DNA of 27,409 bases from Deltaproteobacteria bacterium (lineage in GTDB: Bacteria > Desulfobacterota > G020345765), in assembly GCA_030616835.1 (NCBI GenBank), contig JAUWWP010000006.1, positions 1 through 27,409 on the forward strand, given 5' to 3'. The notes under the pieces are model-generated. The model saw only the letters and a program-made list of their open reading frames with translations. It made no database searches and was not told where the DNA came from. This document shows, one piece after another, positions 15,595-24,144 of this stretch (positions within the stretch are counted from its first letter, which is position 1; each line of letters opens with the position of its first letter). The position numbers were made by a program, and so were the translations under genes.

Positions 15595-15709
15595 TTCCGA
15601 GGCCCTCCTGAGATTAACTGGTTAAGTAGTTGAACCGGATCTCGCCCGGTGATTTCCATTTGGTTTTTTACCATCGCCGCCGTCCACCGTCATCAATACC
15701 CAACTTACC

Positions 15710-15814
15710 TCAATCACGAAATCTTGTCAACGAAAGAGGGAAGGAAAATCCTGACTGAATCACGCTTGACAACTTCACCGAATGACCTATAATGGATCTG
15801 CTTATATCAAGGAG
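15710..15814 (+). promoter_or_regulatory. Promoter-region cassette, copy 2 (upstream of the 4Fe-4S protein)
   Basis: A perfect TTGACA (15766-15771), 16-base spacer and perfect TATAAT (15788-15793) are followed by GGATCTGCT. The upstream block GAAATCTTGTCAA (15718-15730) is at exactly the same distance as in copy 1 (5362-5466). TTGTCAA (15724-15730) and TTGACAA (15766-15772) are mutual reverse complements 42 bases apart. This is a strong constitutive-looking promoter. Confidence 0.75.
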
Positions 15815-15820
15815 GTAGAG

Positions 15821-16663
15821 ATGTGTGAATTTTGTACCAAACACGGCGAGGGGAAGAAGTGGTATCTTGAGGCCAAAAACTACAGTGATGATCTGCTGAG
15901 TGACTTAAGGCGTCAGAAATTTATCAAGGAGTTCTTCGCCAATTTTTTGGATGGCTTTCCGAAGATGCTCAAGGACCTGGAGCGGTTTGAGGCCGCGCCC
16001 GGAGCCATCAAGTGGCTGGCGAAATGGTATCTCAAGAGAAAATTCAAACGCGAACATCATGGTCAGGTAGTGCCCCGGGAAGACATCGAAAAGATCCTGG
16101 ATATGATGAGCACCGTCGTGCGCATCCCCTGTGTCTGCCGACGAATAACTCGTGGGGAGGACAAGTCCTACTGCGTCGGGACGATCCTCTCCCCGGATTC
16201 GATTGGTATCGGCGGGCTCGTTGACGAAAGCTTCTGGGCCGGGCCGGATAGTTCCGGCCTGGAGACCATAGGCCGGGAAGAGGCCAAGAGTTTGATCGCC
16301 GATTTCGAAAAGGAATCGCTTTGCCACACAGTATGGACCTTCCAGTCACCTTTCATCGGCGGGATTTGCAACTGCGACCGCTCCGACTGCATGGCCCTGA
16401 TCGGCGCGGTGACTTACTCCGTGCCCGTCCTCTACAAGGCGGAGTATGTGGCGGAAGTGGACTGGGAAAAATGCAACGGCTGCCGGGCCTGCATGCACCT
16501 CTGTCAGTTCGGTGCAATCGGGTTCTCCGCCACCGCCAAGAAGATTTTCATCGACCCGCGCCGTTGCTTTGGCTGCGGTATCTGCCGTGCCCGCTGCAAA
16601 CCTGAAGCAATCATCCTCGCAGACCGGCAGACCCATCCGATCGCCGCCCGGAGCTGGGTATAA
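15821..16663 (+). CDS. 4Fe-4S ferredoxin-type protein with a Cys-rich N-terminal domain
   Basis: The 280-residue protein ends in a 2[4Fe-4S] ferredoxin domain: C218-x2-C221-x2-C224-x3-C228 and C249-x2-C252-x2-C255-x3-C259. The first ~210 residues carry further cysteines in CEFC (2, 5), IPCVCRR (104, 106), C118, C168 and CNCDRSDC (183, 185, 190), enough for one more cluster or metal site. The start at 15821 is chosen because AAGGAGG lies directly before it, and because an in-frame ATG at 15783 would lie inside the -10 box. It likely serves as an electron carrier or the electron-input subunit of a redox enzyme. It is divergent from the flavodoxin gene. Expression probably depends on the strong promoter in the 15710 cassette, shared with glycerol kinase. 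Confidence 0.85.
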   Translation: MCEFCTKHGEGKKWYLEAKNYSDDLLSDLRRQKFIKEFFANFLDGFPKMLKDLERFEAAPGAIKWLAKWYLKRKFKREHHGQVVPREDIEKILDMMSTVVRIPCVCRRITRGEDKSYCVGTILSPDSIGIGGLVDESFWAGPDSSGLETIGREEAKSLIADFEKESLCHTVWTFQSPFIGGICNCDRSDCMALIGAVTYSVPVLYKAEYVAEVDWEKCNGCRACMHLCQFGAIGFSATAKKIFIDPRRCFGCGICRARCKPEAIILADRQTHPIAARSWV

Positions 16664-16683
16664 TTCGCTTGGTAGGGGCAAAT

Positions 16684-16845
16684 GAACCTCCCTGCCCCGA
16701 TGGACATCGGGGCAAGGTATCATAAAGAATATATTCTACTCCCCCTCACCTTTACCCCGATGGACATCGGGGCAAGCCCTCTCCCCCGGGGGAGAGGGGA
16801 ATAAGAGGGAACCTTGTAGCAAGCTACAGGGAATAGTCAAGTTCA
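16684..16845. repeat. Composite intergenic repeat R, copy 2
   Basis: Same order as copy 1 (14797-14935), but with two 18-bp palindromes (16695-16712 and 16755-16772). The second palindrome is absent from copy 1 at the matching place, between CTCACC and CCCTCTCCCCC. The CTTGTAGC-AA-GCTACAGG dyad has one mismatch in its extended arms. Confidence 0.75.
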
Positions 16846-17066
16846 TGAATTGCCCCTACATTGGGATTTGAACCACGAATTTCACGAATTACACGAAGAA
16901 TTTTTCCCTCGTTTCTTAGCTTATTTGTGCCCTTGCCTCCAAGCTTTTCAAAGAAGACAACAAGTTTCCACCGTTTCCGGTCCATCAACCATATTGTTCT
17001 GCTTAGAAAAGTCAATGAAAATCCCCCCTACGCCCCCCTCTTTCAAAGGGCAATCCCCCCCTAACC

Positions 17067-17084
17067 CCCCGAGGGCCATCGGGG
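17067..17084. repeat. 18-bp palindrome variant
   Basis: CCCCGAGG-GC-CATCGGGG, one base away from the CCCCGATG/CATCGGGG arms at 7021, 14807, 16695 and 16755. Confidence 0.55.
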
Positions 17085-17138
17085 GGGGAATAAGAGGGGA
17101 TTTAGTGGCGTTAAGCAATCGAAAGGAGGTTGTTGAAA

Positions 17139-18386
17139 ATGCCTACTCGAAGTAAGATTCAGAAGATAGAGTTATTTCATGTGGACATTCCACTGAAAAA
17201 GCCATTTTATCCTTCCTGGATTTCAGGATACCCGCAGCTCCATAACCGCTTTACCCTGATCCGGCTGACCACCGACGATGGAATTGTGGGGGTAAGTGCT
17301 GGTGCTGCCTTTGAGACAGAAAGGGAGGGATTGGGGGAGCTGATCGGACCCTATCTATTCGGATTGGATCCTACTGATATAGGGGTGATAAATCAGCGAT
17401 TGAAAGAGATTTCCTACTTAGGCTGGAGGAACTCATGGATAGAGCCAGCCTTCTGGGATATCAGGGGGAAGATGGAGGGGAAGCCGGTCTACAAGCTTCT
17501 TCAGCAGAAGGAGGAAGATGTAAAGGAGGTAAGAGTATATTGCTCTACCGGAGAGATTCAGCCAGCAGAAAAAAGACTGGAGTGTATTGACAAGATTCGA
17601 GGGATGGGATTCAAGGCAGTAAAGCTCAGGGTTCGTTCTCCTACCATAAAGGAGGATGTTGATCTGGTAAGCAGGGTTCGGGAAAGGGTAGGTGAGGACT
17701 TCGGGATCATGGTGGATGCCAATCAGGGATGGCGGGTAACCATTATTGATGAGCCCCCTTTATGGGATCTGGATAGGGCAACCTCTTTTGCCCGGGAGTG
17801 TGAAAAGTTGGGAGTTCTCTGGCTGGAAGAGCCCCTGGATATGTACTCCTACGATGAGCTCTCCGCTCTGCGGGAGGTCGCCAAAACCCCAATTGCTGGG
17901 GGGGAGCTGAGTGCGGGCTGGCATGAGCTCAAGATAATGATAGAGAAGGGCTGCTATGATATCTATCAGCCGGATGCAACATTCGCTGGTGGGATCTCTA
18001 CCTCCCGGAGGGTTATGGAAGAATGCCTTGGTAGAGATCTTGGTTTTTCTCCCCATACCTGGACTAACGGGATTGGCTTTCTCGTCAATCTTCAGGTTTA
18101 TGCTGCTTTTCCGAGAAAAACCTATCTGGAATATCCCTACGAGCCTCCAGGCTGGATACCATTATCACGGGATGCTATTTTGAAAAACCCCATAGAAGTT
18201 TCATCCCGGGGCACCGTCCCGGTTCCTGATACCCCGGGACTGGGGATAGAGATTGATGAGAGGGCTTTGAGAAAGTATGGAAAGAGATTTTATCTGCTCA
18301 CCCAACTCAGGCTTGCCCTTCAAAGTATCAGGAGGATGGGTCTGAAGACTACCCTCGAGATTGCCCGAAAGAAAGGGGTCCGCTGA
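17139..18386 (+). CDS. Enolase-superfamily (mandelate racemase / muconate lactonizing type) enzyme
   Basis: The 415-residue protein has the N-terminal capping domain (about 1-130) and the beta/alpha barrel of the mandelate racemase group. Metal ligands expected for the fold are Asp193 (VDANQGW), Glu230 or Glu231 (LEEP) and Glu256 (AGGE). The acid/base side shows Lys162 in K-L-R (the second Lys of the KxK motif is Arg164), QPD at 278-280 and His306 in SPHTW. This pattern suits a sugar-acid dehydratase or related lyase, but substrate cannot be fixed. I chose the ATG at 17139 because AAAGGAGG ends nine bases before it; the TTG codons at 17130 are too close. The C-terminal ~30 residues are a basic helix unusual for the family. 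It precedes the TrpB2 gene on the same strand by 184 bases. Confidence 0.85.
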   Translation: MPTRSKIQKIELFHVDIPLKKPFYPSWISGYPQLHNRFTLIRLTTDDGIVGVSAGAAFETEREGLGELIGPYLFGLDPTDIGVINQRLKEISYLGWRNSWIEPAFWDIRGKMEGKPVYKLLQQKEEDVKEVRVYCSTGEIQPAEKRLECIDKIRGMGFKAVKLRVRSPTIKEDVDLVSRVRERVGEDFGIMVDANQGWRVTIIDEPPLWDLDRATSFARECEKLGVLWLEEPLDMYSYDELSALREVAKTPIAGGELSAGWHELKIMIEKGCYDIYQPDATFAGGISTSRRVMEECLGRDLGFSPHTWTNGIGFLVNLQVYAAFPRKTYLEYPYEPPGWIPLSRDAILKNPIEVSSRGTVPVPDTPGLGIEIDERALRKYGKRFYLLTQLRLALQSIRRMGLKTTLEIARKKGVR

Positions 18387-18570
18387 GCTAAGTAATTCCA
18401 TAATGTATGGCCGGGGTCAGTTCTATTTTCTTGACAATCGGGTTGAGTTTTAATATATTTTGCCGTGGAAGCAAAGAAGGAGGCCGAGGGAAAATAATAA
18501 ATATAACTGTCTCCTTTTTACTTACGAAGTGAAATTTAAACAACCTTAAAAAAATGAAAGGAGGCAAAAG
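18387..18570. other. Spacer with a promoter for trpB2
   Basis: There is no terminator-like hairpin after the enolase-superfamily gene. The stretch carries the promoter at 18431-18459 and ends with AAAGGAGG before the trpB2 ATG. Confidence 0.5.
18431..18459 (+). promoter_or_regulatory. Probable sigma-70 promoter for trpB2
   Basis: Perfect TTGACA (18431-18436), 17-base spacer, TATATT (18454-18459). It lies about 110 bases upstream of the trpB2 start, so this gene need not be read through from the enolase-superfamily gene. Confidence 0.6.
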
Positions 18571-19920
18571 ATGCCAGTAACCAAGATTGTTCTCGGCGAA
18601 AATGAGATACCTACATCGTGGTACAATGTTTTGCCCGACCTGCCCGAGCCCTTGCCCCCCATATTACACCCTGCTACCAAGGAGCCCACTATCCTGCCCC
18701 CGCCCCTCTTCCCCCGCAGTCTGGACCAGCAGGAGTCGAGCCAGGAGCGCTATATTGAAATTCCGGAGGAGGTGCAGGATATCTACAAAATGTGGAGGCC
18801 TACCTATTTGCATCGGGCTTATCGGTTGGAGAAGGCCTTGGACACCCCGGCCAAGATTTTCTATAAGTATGAGGGGACGAGCCCGGCAGGAAGCCATAAG
18901 CTAAACACCTCGGTAGCTCAAGCGTATTACAATAAGAAGGAGGGAGTGAAACGCCTGGCTACGGAGACCGGCGCCGGTCAGTGGGGAAGTGCCTTAGCTA
19001 TGGGCTGCCAGCTTTTCGACCTTGAGTGTAAGGTGTATATGGTTAGGGTGAGCTACGAGCAGAAACCCTATCGGCGTATTATGATGGAGACCTGGGGGGC
19101 CAATGTCGTCTCCAGCCCAAGTGAGGATACCGAGATCGGGCGCAAAATCCGGAAGGAAGACCCTGATTGCTCCGGCAGCCTCGGCATTGCTATCAGCGAG
19201 GCAGTAGAGGATGCCGCCACTCGTGACGACACCATGTACTCCCTGGGAAGCGTCCTGAATCATGTGCTTATGCACCAGACTATTATTGGACAGGAGGCCA
19301 AGAAGCAGTTGGAGAAGGCGGATGCCTACCCCGATATCATTATCGGCTGCATCGGCGGCGGCAGCAACTTCGCAGGGGTGTTCCTACCCTTCGTCAAGGA
19401 TAAGCTGGATGGGCGCAAGCTCAGCATCATTTGCGTTGAACCGGAGGCCTGCCCCACTGTCACCAAGGGACCCTATACCTGGGACTTCGGGGATGTAGCG
19501 GGGATGGCGCCAATAGCCAAGATGTATACCCTGGGCCATACCTTCGTTCCTCCCAGGATCCATGCCGGTGGCCTCCGTTATCACGGAATGGCACCCATCG
19601 TCTCTCACCTAAATAAGCTTGGCATTATTGAAACCAGGGCGGAGCATCAGGTTCCCGTTTTCAAAAGTGCCGTGATGTTCGCTCGGGCCGAAGGCATTCT
19701 CCCTGCTCCGGAGCCAGCTCACGCCATTAAGGCAGTGGTTGATGAGGCCCTCAAATGCAAAGAATCAGGAGAAGCCAAGACTATTCTCCTCGCCCTGAGC
19801 GGTCATGGACACTTTGACCTCGGTGCCTATGATGAATACCTTTCCGGCAAGCTTGAGGACTATGAGTATCCCAAGGAGCTGGTAGAAGAGGCCCTGAAAC
19901 AGTTACCCGAGGTTAAGTAA
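18571..19920 (+). CDS. trpB2: Tryptophan synthase beta chain, TrpB2 type
   Basis: The 449-residue PLP enzyme is of the longer TrpB2 class, with the long N-terminal lead and the [22 protein letters not shown] region. Lys110 in GSHKLNT is the Schiff-base Lys. TETGAGQWG (131-139) contains the catalytic Glu132, and GGGSN (262-266) binds the PLP phosphate. [12 protein letters not shown] near the C-terminus is the TrpB2 counterpart of the serine-binding tail motif. It condenses indole (or another nucleophile) with L-serine. No trpA or other trp gene is adjacent, which is common for TrpB2 and suggests indole salvage or a stand-alone role. ATG 18571 follows AAAGGAGGCAAAAG. A GNAT gene follows with no canonical start in between. 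Confidence 0.92.
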   Translation: MPVTKIVLGENEIPTSWYNVLPDLPEPLPPILHPATKEPTILPPPLFPRSLDQQESSQERYIEIPEEVQDIYKMWRPTYLHRAYRLEKALDTPAKIFYKYEGTSPAGSHKLNTSVAQAYYNKKEGVKRLATETGAGQWGSALAMGCQLFDLECKVYMVRVSYEQKPYRRIMMETWGANVVSSPSEDTEIGRKIRKEDPDCSGSLGIAISEAVEDAATRDDTMYSLGSVLNHVLMHQTIIGQEAKKQLEKADAYPDIIIGCIGGGSNFAGVFLPFVKDKLDGRKLSIICVEPEACPTVTKGPYTWDFGDVAGMAPIAKMYTLGHTFVPPRIHAGGLRYHGMAPIVSHLNKLGIIETRAEHQVPVFKSAVMFARAEGILPAPEPAHAIKAVVDEALKCKESGEAKTILLALSGHGHFDLGAYDEYLSGKLEDYEYPKELVEEALKQLPEVK

Positions 19921-19971
19921 CTATCAAGGGGGAAGGTCATAGTTCGTCAGTGTGGCAACAGCGATTTTGAG

Positions 19972-20457
19972 ATGATCTACTCCATTATCAATGACGCCGC
20001 TCAGGCGTACAAAGGGGTTATCCCCGGGGACTGTTTGAAAGAGCCTTACATGTCTGAAGACGAGCTTCGGCATGAGATGGATGAGGGTGTCGCATTCTGG
20101 GGATATGAAGAGGATGGTGAGCTGGTTGGGGTGATGGGCATTCAATACATTCAGGATGTAACCCTCATCAGACATGCTTATGTTCGCACGGCCAAACGAA
20201 ATCAGAGCATAGGAAGAAAATTGCTATCCTCTCTGCGCGAGCAGACGAGGCGTCCGATCTTAATCGGTACCTGGGCGGATGTCGTTTGGGCGATTCGTTT
20301 CTATGAAAGGCATGGTTTCCGATTGGTTTCCCCGGAAGAGAAAGATCGGCTGCTGAGAAGATACTGGTCAATTCCCGAACGTCAGATCGAAACCTCGGTA
20401 GTTCTTGCCGATCAGAAGTGGTTCGCTGCTCGTCAACGGGAAGCGAACAGCGCCTAA
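19972..20457 (+). CDS. GNAT-family N-acetyltransferase (start uncertain)
   Basis: From the first ATG the frame gives 161 residues with GNAT motifs: VAFWGYEEDGELVGVMGIQYI (beta strands), VTLIRHAYVRTAKRNQSIGRKLL containing the acetyl-CoA loop (RNQSIG, Q/RxxGxG/A-like), and IRFYERHGF. The first beta strand of the fold appears to lie upstream of this ATG (VRQCGNSDFEMIYSIIND read from about 19942), so the natural protein is probably longer. The open frame starts directly after the trpB2 stop and has no ATG, GTG or TTG before 19972. ATA 19939, just after GGGGGAAGG, is the best-placed alternative. Substrate unknown. It is probably co-transcribed with trpB2. Confidence 0.8.
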   Translation: MIYSIINDAAQAYKGVIPGDCLKEPYMSEDELRHEMDEGVAFWGYEEDGELVGVMGIQYIQDVTLIRHAYVRTAKRNQSIGRKLLSSLREQTRRPILIGTWADVVWAIRFYERHGFRLVSPEEKDRLLRRYWSIPERQIETSVVLADQKWFAARQREANSA

Positions 20458-20728
20458 CACGAGGATCTGTCGAAAAACCCATTGAAATTCCTGGATATTG
20501 ATTGTGTGGGAATAGTGACTGTTCTCTTTTCCTTCGGCAGGCCCTTCGACTTCGCTTCTTTCGAGTTCTCCTTTGACTTCGCTCCCTTCGATAGGCTCCC
20601 TTCGACTTAACTCAGGACAGGCAGGACATGGCAGGACAGGCAAGGGGGAGGAGATTGTTTTGGATGCCCCGCCCTGTGGGCGGGGTAATTCACTGGGATC
20701 AGAGCTTTACTAAGAAAGGAGGAGAATT
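20458..20728. other. Spacer with degenerate repeats and a GC-rich hairpin
   Basis: Imperfect tandem CCTTCGACTT / CTCCCTTCGA units (about 20541-20608) lead into the CTCAGGACAGGCAGGACATGGCAGG family. A perfect hairpin CCCCGCCC-TGT-GGGCGGGG (20667-20685) lies 43 bases before the next start. It has no T-tract, so it is more likely a repeat or attenuating hairpin than a standard terminator. Confidence 0.55.
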
Positions 20729-21499
20729 ATGGCTGAAAGAATAATGATGATTCACGGCATGTGGGGCGGCGGATGGTACTGGGAGAATTACCGGAAATTT
20801 TTTGAGGAGAAAGGTTATCCTTGCATTACCCCAACCTTGCGTTTTCACGATATGGATCCGAATGAAACTCCTGATCCTCGATTGGGAACCACCAGCCTGT
20901 TGGATTATGCGGAAGACCTGGAAAAGGAAATCGGTAAGCTTGACGTCCCTCCTATCCTGATGGGGCATTCTATGGGTGGGCTTCTCGCACAGATCCTGGG
21001 GAGTCGGGGATTAGCCAGATCCCTGGTTCTGTTAACTCCCGCACCGCCGCATGGAATTATGGCCTTAAAGCCTTCAGTTATAAGAAGTTTTTGGAGTGGA
21101 TTCAGGAGATACGGCTTCTGGAGAAAGCCATTGCGCCAGACTTTTAATGAGGCAGTCTATTCAATGATGCATTTATTGACGGTTGAAAAGCAAAAAGAGA
21201 TCTTTGACAGATTCGTTTACGAGTCCGGCCGGGCAGCATGCGAGATCGGGTTCTGGCTTTTTGATTCAAGAGGGGCGGCCAAGGTTGATGAATCAAAGAT
21301 TACCTGTCCTGTTCTGGTGATCGCCGGAGCCCAGGATAGGATCACTCCCGCTTCGGTAGTTCGGAAGGTCGCGGATAAATACCGGGGAGTTTCAACTTAC
21401 AAGGAATTCGCTAACCACGCCCATTGGGTCGTCGGGGAACCAGGTTGGCAGGAGATAGCGAAGTATATCTTGAACTGGTTGAATCAAGCAAATAAATAG
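20729..21499 (+). CDS. Alpha/beta-fold hydrolase
   Basis: This 256-residue hydrolase has the nucleophile elbow GHSMGG (79-84, Ser81), an acid at Asp203 (GAQDRITP) and the catalytic His in NHAHWVVGEPGW (most likely His232). The oxyanion-hole region is MIHGMWGGGWYW (7-18). A cap region of mixed helices lies between about residues 105 and 185. The ATG follows AAAGGAGGAGAATT. The substrate is unknown; the family includes esterases, lactonases and C-C hydrolases. It stands alone, upstream of a convergent transporter gene. Confidence 0.85.
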   Translation: MAERIMMIHGMWGGGWYWENYRKFFEEKGYPCITPTLRFHDMDPNETPDPRLGTTSLLDYAEDLEKEIGKLDVPPILMGHSMGGLLAQILGSRGLARSLVLLTPAPPHGIMALKPSVIRSFWSGFRRYGFWRKPLRQTFNEAVYSMMHLLTVEKQKEIFDRFVYESGRAACEIGFWLFDSRGAAKVDESKITCPVLVIAGAQDRITPASVVRKVADKYRGVSTYKEFANHAHWVVGEPGWQEIAKYILNWLNQANK

Positions 21500-21545
21500 G
21501 GCTAAGTATTAATAAGTCTTTGTTAATAGTTTCTGGGCGATTCTT

Positions 21546-22436
21546 TTATCCCTGTCGAAGGAGCCAGTAAAGGATTACCGGGGTGGTGACGATGCTGATC
21601 AGGGTTCCGAGAAGGATTGTGGATGAAACCAGTTCGGGGTTTCGGTTGTATCTTTTAGCGAGCACGGAGTTAAGCACGGCCGGGGGCAGGGCGGACATGA
21701 GGATCACCACCTTGGCCGCGGTGTCGGCGAGGCCGAGAATTTTCACGATGAGCAGGCCGGCTAAAAACCCGCCGCCAATGCGAAGGACTGCGAACATGAC
21801 GGAGAGCCCCAGCTGTTTGAATTGGACCTGGAGGAGCTGATACCCGAGGAGAAGGAGCATCAGGGGAATAGCTATCTGGCCGATAAGGTCAACTGGTGTG
21901 ACTATCCAATTCGGGAGCGAGACCCGTCCCAGGTTGAGGACAACGCCCAGCACCGCGGCATAGATCAGGGGAAGCCGCAGCGCCTCCCCAAAGCCGCCCG
22001 GCACCTTTAGCATGGCAATACCCAGGCTGTAGTGGAGCACGGCGATGCTCACAAAAAAGATCACGGCGTAGCTCAAGCCTTCCGGGCCAAAGGCGAGCTG
22101 GTTAAGGGGCAGGCCCATGTTACCGGTGTTCATAAAGATCACAGGCAACATCAGCCCGCGCAGGCGCTCGATTTTGCCGGTAGCACGCAGACCCATACCG
22201 ATGGCCAGCCCGGTGATGGCGACGATGCCGAGGGCGGCAAGAAACACCTGGCCGAAGTCACGGACCGGGATGGGATGATGAAGGAACGAGGAAAGTACAA
22301 GGCAGGGACTGGCCAGGTAGATGAGGATTTCGGTAAATGGCATGAGATCAACTTGGCGCACCCGCGCAATGCAATAACCCACGGCGATCAAGGCGAAAAT
22401 CGGGAATACCGATTCAAATACAGTGCGCACTATCAT
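21546..22436 (-). CDS. AEC-family transporter (auxin efflux carrier-like permease)
   Basis: The 296-residue membrane protein has about ten hydrophobic segments in the bile-acid:sodium symporter-like fold used by AEC permeases. Hallmarks are the first helix VFPIFALIAVGYCIAR, the NTGNMGLPLNQLAFG segment (about 107-121) that forms the substrate crossover, and the late LMSALPPAVLNSVLAKRYNR with TILLGTLISIVTTP. AEC members such as MleP-like and MdcF-like proteins carry small carboxylates such as malate or malonate. No clear ribosome binding site precedes ATG 22436. It is divergent from the HpaB/AbfD-like gene, so it may import or export an acid handled by that pathway. Confidence 0.85.
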   Translation of the reverse strand: MIVRTVFESVFPIFALIAVGYCIARVRQVDLMPFTEILIYLASPCLVLSSFLHHPIPVRDFGQVFLAALGIVAITGLAIGMGLRATGKIERLRGLMLPVIFMNTGNMGLPLNQLAFGPEGLSYAVIFFVSIAVLHYSLGIAMLKVPGGFGEALRLPLIYAAVLGVVLNLGRVSLPNWIVTPVDLIGQIAIPLMLLLLGYQLLQVQFKQLGLSVMFAVLRIGGGFLAGLLIVKILGLADTAAKVVILMSALPPAVLNSVLAKRYNRNPELVSSTILLGTLISIVTTPVILYWLLRQG

Positions 22437-22650
22437 GATCTGGCAATTTAGATTAATTGGGGAGGCCTGTCAAGAGAGTAATGGATGATGTCCAAAAAAT
22501 TATGATTTGTATATCTACGATGTAAGGGTAATAACCAGATCGCCTGGTAGGTCGCCATCACTGAGAGTAATTTATCTGGCGAAATGCTCCGCGTAAGAAT
22601 TGGTATAGAGGAAAGGCCAGGACATATCCCAAAAAACAAAGGAGGGAACA

Positions 22651-24093
22651 ATGGGGCTACGAACTAAAGAACAATTTCTGGAAAGCCTGCGAGATGGGAG
22701 GGAGGTGTACATTTTTGGCGAACGGGTTGAGGATGTGACCACTCATCCTGTTCTAAAGGTTACCGCCGAGACCGTGGCCCAGGATTTTGCCATCACCGAG
22801 TTGGATGACCAGGAAGTGAGGAATCTTTTTGTTTTGCCTCATCCTGAAACCGGTGAGCCAATGAGCCGTTATTTTCAGACACCAAAAACCACCGAGGACC
22901 TGAAGAAACGCAAGGAGATGATCAGTAGATCGATCCTGCTTACGGGGGGACTCCCCTTCGGAAAGGATATCGGCACTGATGCCCTCAATGCGGCAATGGT
23001 TGTGGCTCAACAGATGAATAAACCGGAGTATGGAGAGCGAACCAAGAATTATCTGGAATACCTCATTAGGAACGACTGGACATTAAGCGGAGCAATCACA
23101 GATACAAAAGGGGATCGGAGTAAAACCCCGGCTGACCAGGCACACCCTGACTATTACCTGCATGTGGTGGATCGGAACAAGGATGGAATCGTGGTCAAGG
23201 GCTGCAAGATGCATATTACCGCAGCTCCCTGCTGCAATGACATCCTCGTACTGCCCACCAGGAACATGCGGGAAAACGAAGCGGATTATGCGGTCTCCTT
23301 TGCCACGCCTTCTAACGCCAAGGGAATCAAATTCATCTGCCGGCCCAGCAGAGGGGAGCGTTCTCCCAATGAATATCCCAGTTCATTACCAATCCGCGAC
23401 CTCAACGAAGCAATGATAGTGTTTGACGATGTGTTTGTTCCCTGGGAGCGGGTGTTTATGTGCGGAGAGTGGGCCTACGCCATCCTGCTGGCCTACACCT
23501 TCGCCACATTCCATCGCTTCACGGCGGTTTGTTATCACATCCCCATCGTGGAGAACCTGGCCGGATGCGCGGTGGCAATGGCGGAGATGAACGGGATCGC
23601 AAATGAAGAGCATGTAAAAGATAAGCTGATCAATATTGCCTCCTCTGTGGAGATCATCAAGGCATTGGCACAAGCTGCCACCCTTTCTCCCGTTATGCAC
23701 GGAGAGATTGCGGTGCCCAGTCCTTTAATTACCAACATGGCCAAGCTCCACTATGCCAGAGGCTACCACGAGGTAATCAAAATGGTTCAGGACATCTCCG
23801 GCGGTATAATCAGTACCCTCCCTACTTATCGGGACTGGGAGAACCCGGAGACGCGGCCGTACATGGAGCATTACCTGGGGGGCAATTCCAAGTACACCAC
23901 CGAAGAGCGCCTGAGGATGGTTGCCCACACCCACCGGTGGGTGGCCTCGGCGGAAAGCGCCCACCAGGAGATGATCACTGTTCATGCCGAGGGGTCAATG
24001 GAGACCCAAAAGATGATGATCATGGTGGAAGCGCCATTTAAGGATTATCGGAACCTCGCCTTGATGGCGGCCGGGGTGGAGATTAAGGATTAA
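22651..24093 (+). CDS. 4-hydroxybutyryl-CoA dehydratase / 4-hydroxyphenylacetate 3-hydroxylase-family flavoprotein
   Basis: The 480-residue protein has the acyl-CoA-dehydrogenase-like fold of the HpaB/AbfD family: the N-terminal RTKEQFLESLRDGREVYIFGERVEDVTTHP signature, a FAD-binding middle (KMHITAAPCCNDILVLPTR) and a helical C-terminal domain. Length and layout match AbfD (about 490), which dehydrates 4-hydroxybutyryl-CoA using FAD and a 4Fe-4S cluster. AbfD ligates its cluster with Cys99, Cys103, His292 and Cys299; here the matching stretch (about residues 98-110) reads TGGLPFGKDIGTD without cysteine, while His288 and Cys294 lie near the other two. A cluster-free flavin reaction is therefore likelier. 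ATG follows AAAGGAGGGAACA. The acyl-CoA ligase and crotonase downstream support a CoA-ester pathway. Confidence 0.8.
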   Translation: MGLRTKEQFLESLRDGREVYIFGERVEDVTTHPVLKVTAETVAQDFAITELDDQEVRNLFVLPHPETGEPMSRYFQTPKTTEDLKKRKEMISRSILLTGGLPFGKDIGTDALNAAMVVAQQMNKPEYGERTKNYLEYLIRNDWTLSGAITDTKGDRSKTPADQAHPDYYLHVVDRNKDGIVVKGCKMHITAAPCCNDILVLPTRNMRENEADYAVSFATPSNAKGIKFICRPSRGERSPNEYPSSLPIRDLNEAMIVFDDVFVPWERVFMCGEWAYAILLAYTFATFHRFTAVCYHIPIVENLAGCAVAMAEMNGIANEEHVKDKLINIASSVEIIKALAQAATLSPVMHGEIAVPSPLITNMAKLHYARGYHEVIKMVQDISGGIISTLPTYRDWENPETRPYMEHYLGGNSKYTTEERLRMVAHTHRWVASAESAHQEMITVHAEGSMETQKMMIMVEAPFKDYRNLALMAAGVEIKD

Positions 24094-24144
24094 AGGATAT
24101 GAGGTATTAATTTTTAGGAAATCGGGGACTGTCCCCTATTTGTA

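Larger units (their letters stand above)
16664..17138. other. Repeat-filled spacer before the enolase-superfamily gene
   Basis: It holds the second composite repeat R (16684-16845), a degenerate CACGAATTTCACGAATTACACGAAG stretch (about 16873-16898), runs of AATCCCCCC type, and the palindrome variant at 17067-17084. No gene is supported. The ribosome binding site AAAGGAGG (17122-17129) of the next gene closes the stretch. Confidence 0.55.

Noticed and set aside
15783..15820. Upstream ATG as start of the 4Fe-4S protein
   Set aside because: It would place the start codon just before the perfect -10 box; the ATG at 15821 has an AAGGAGG directly upstream.
17040..17100. Runs of C and G as a CRISPR or structured RNA
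   Set aside because: Only degenerate AATCCCCCC-type repeat units with no regular spacers.
20667..20685. GC-rich hairpin as a rho-independent terminator
   Set aside because: Perfect arms but no following T-run, and it lies close before a start codon.
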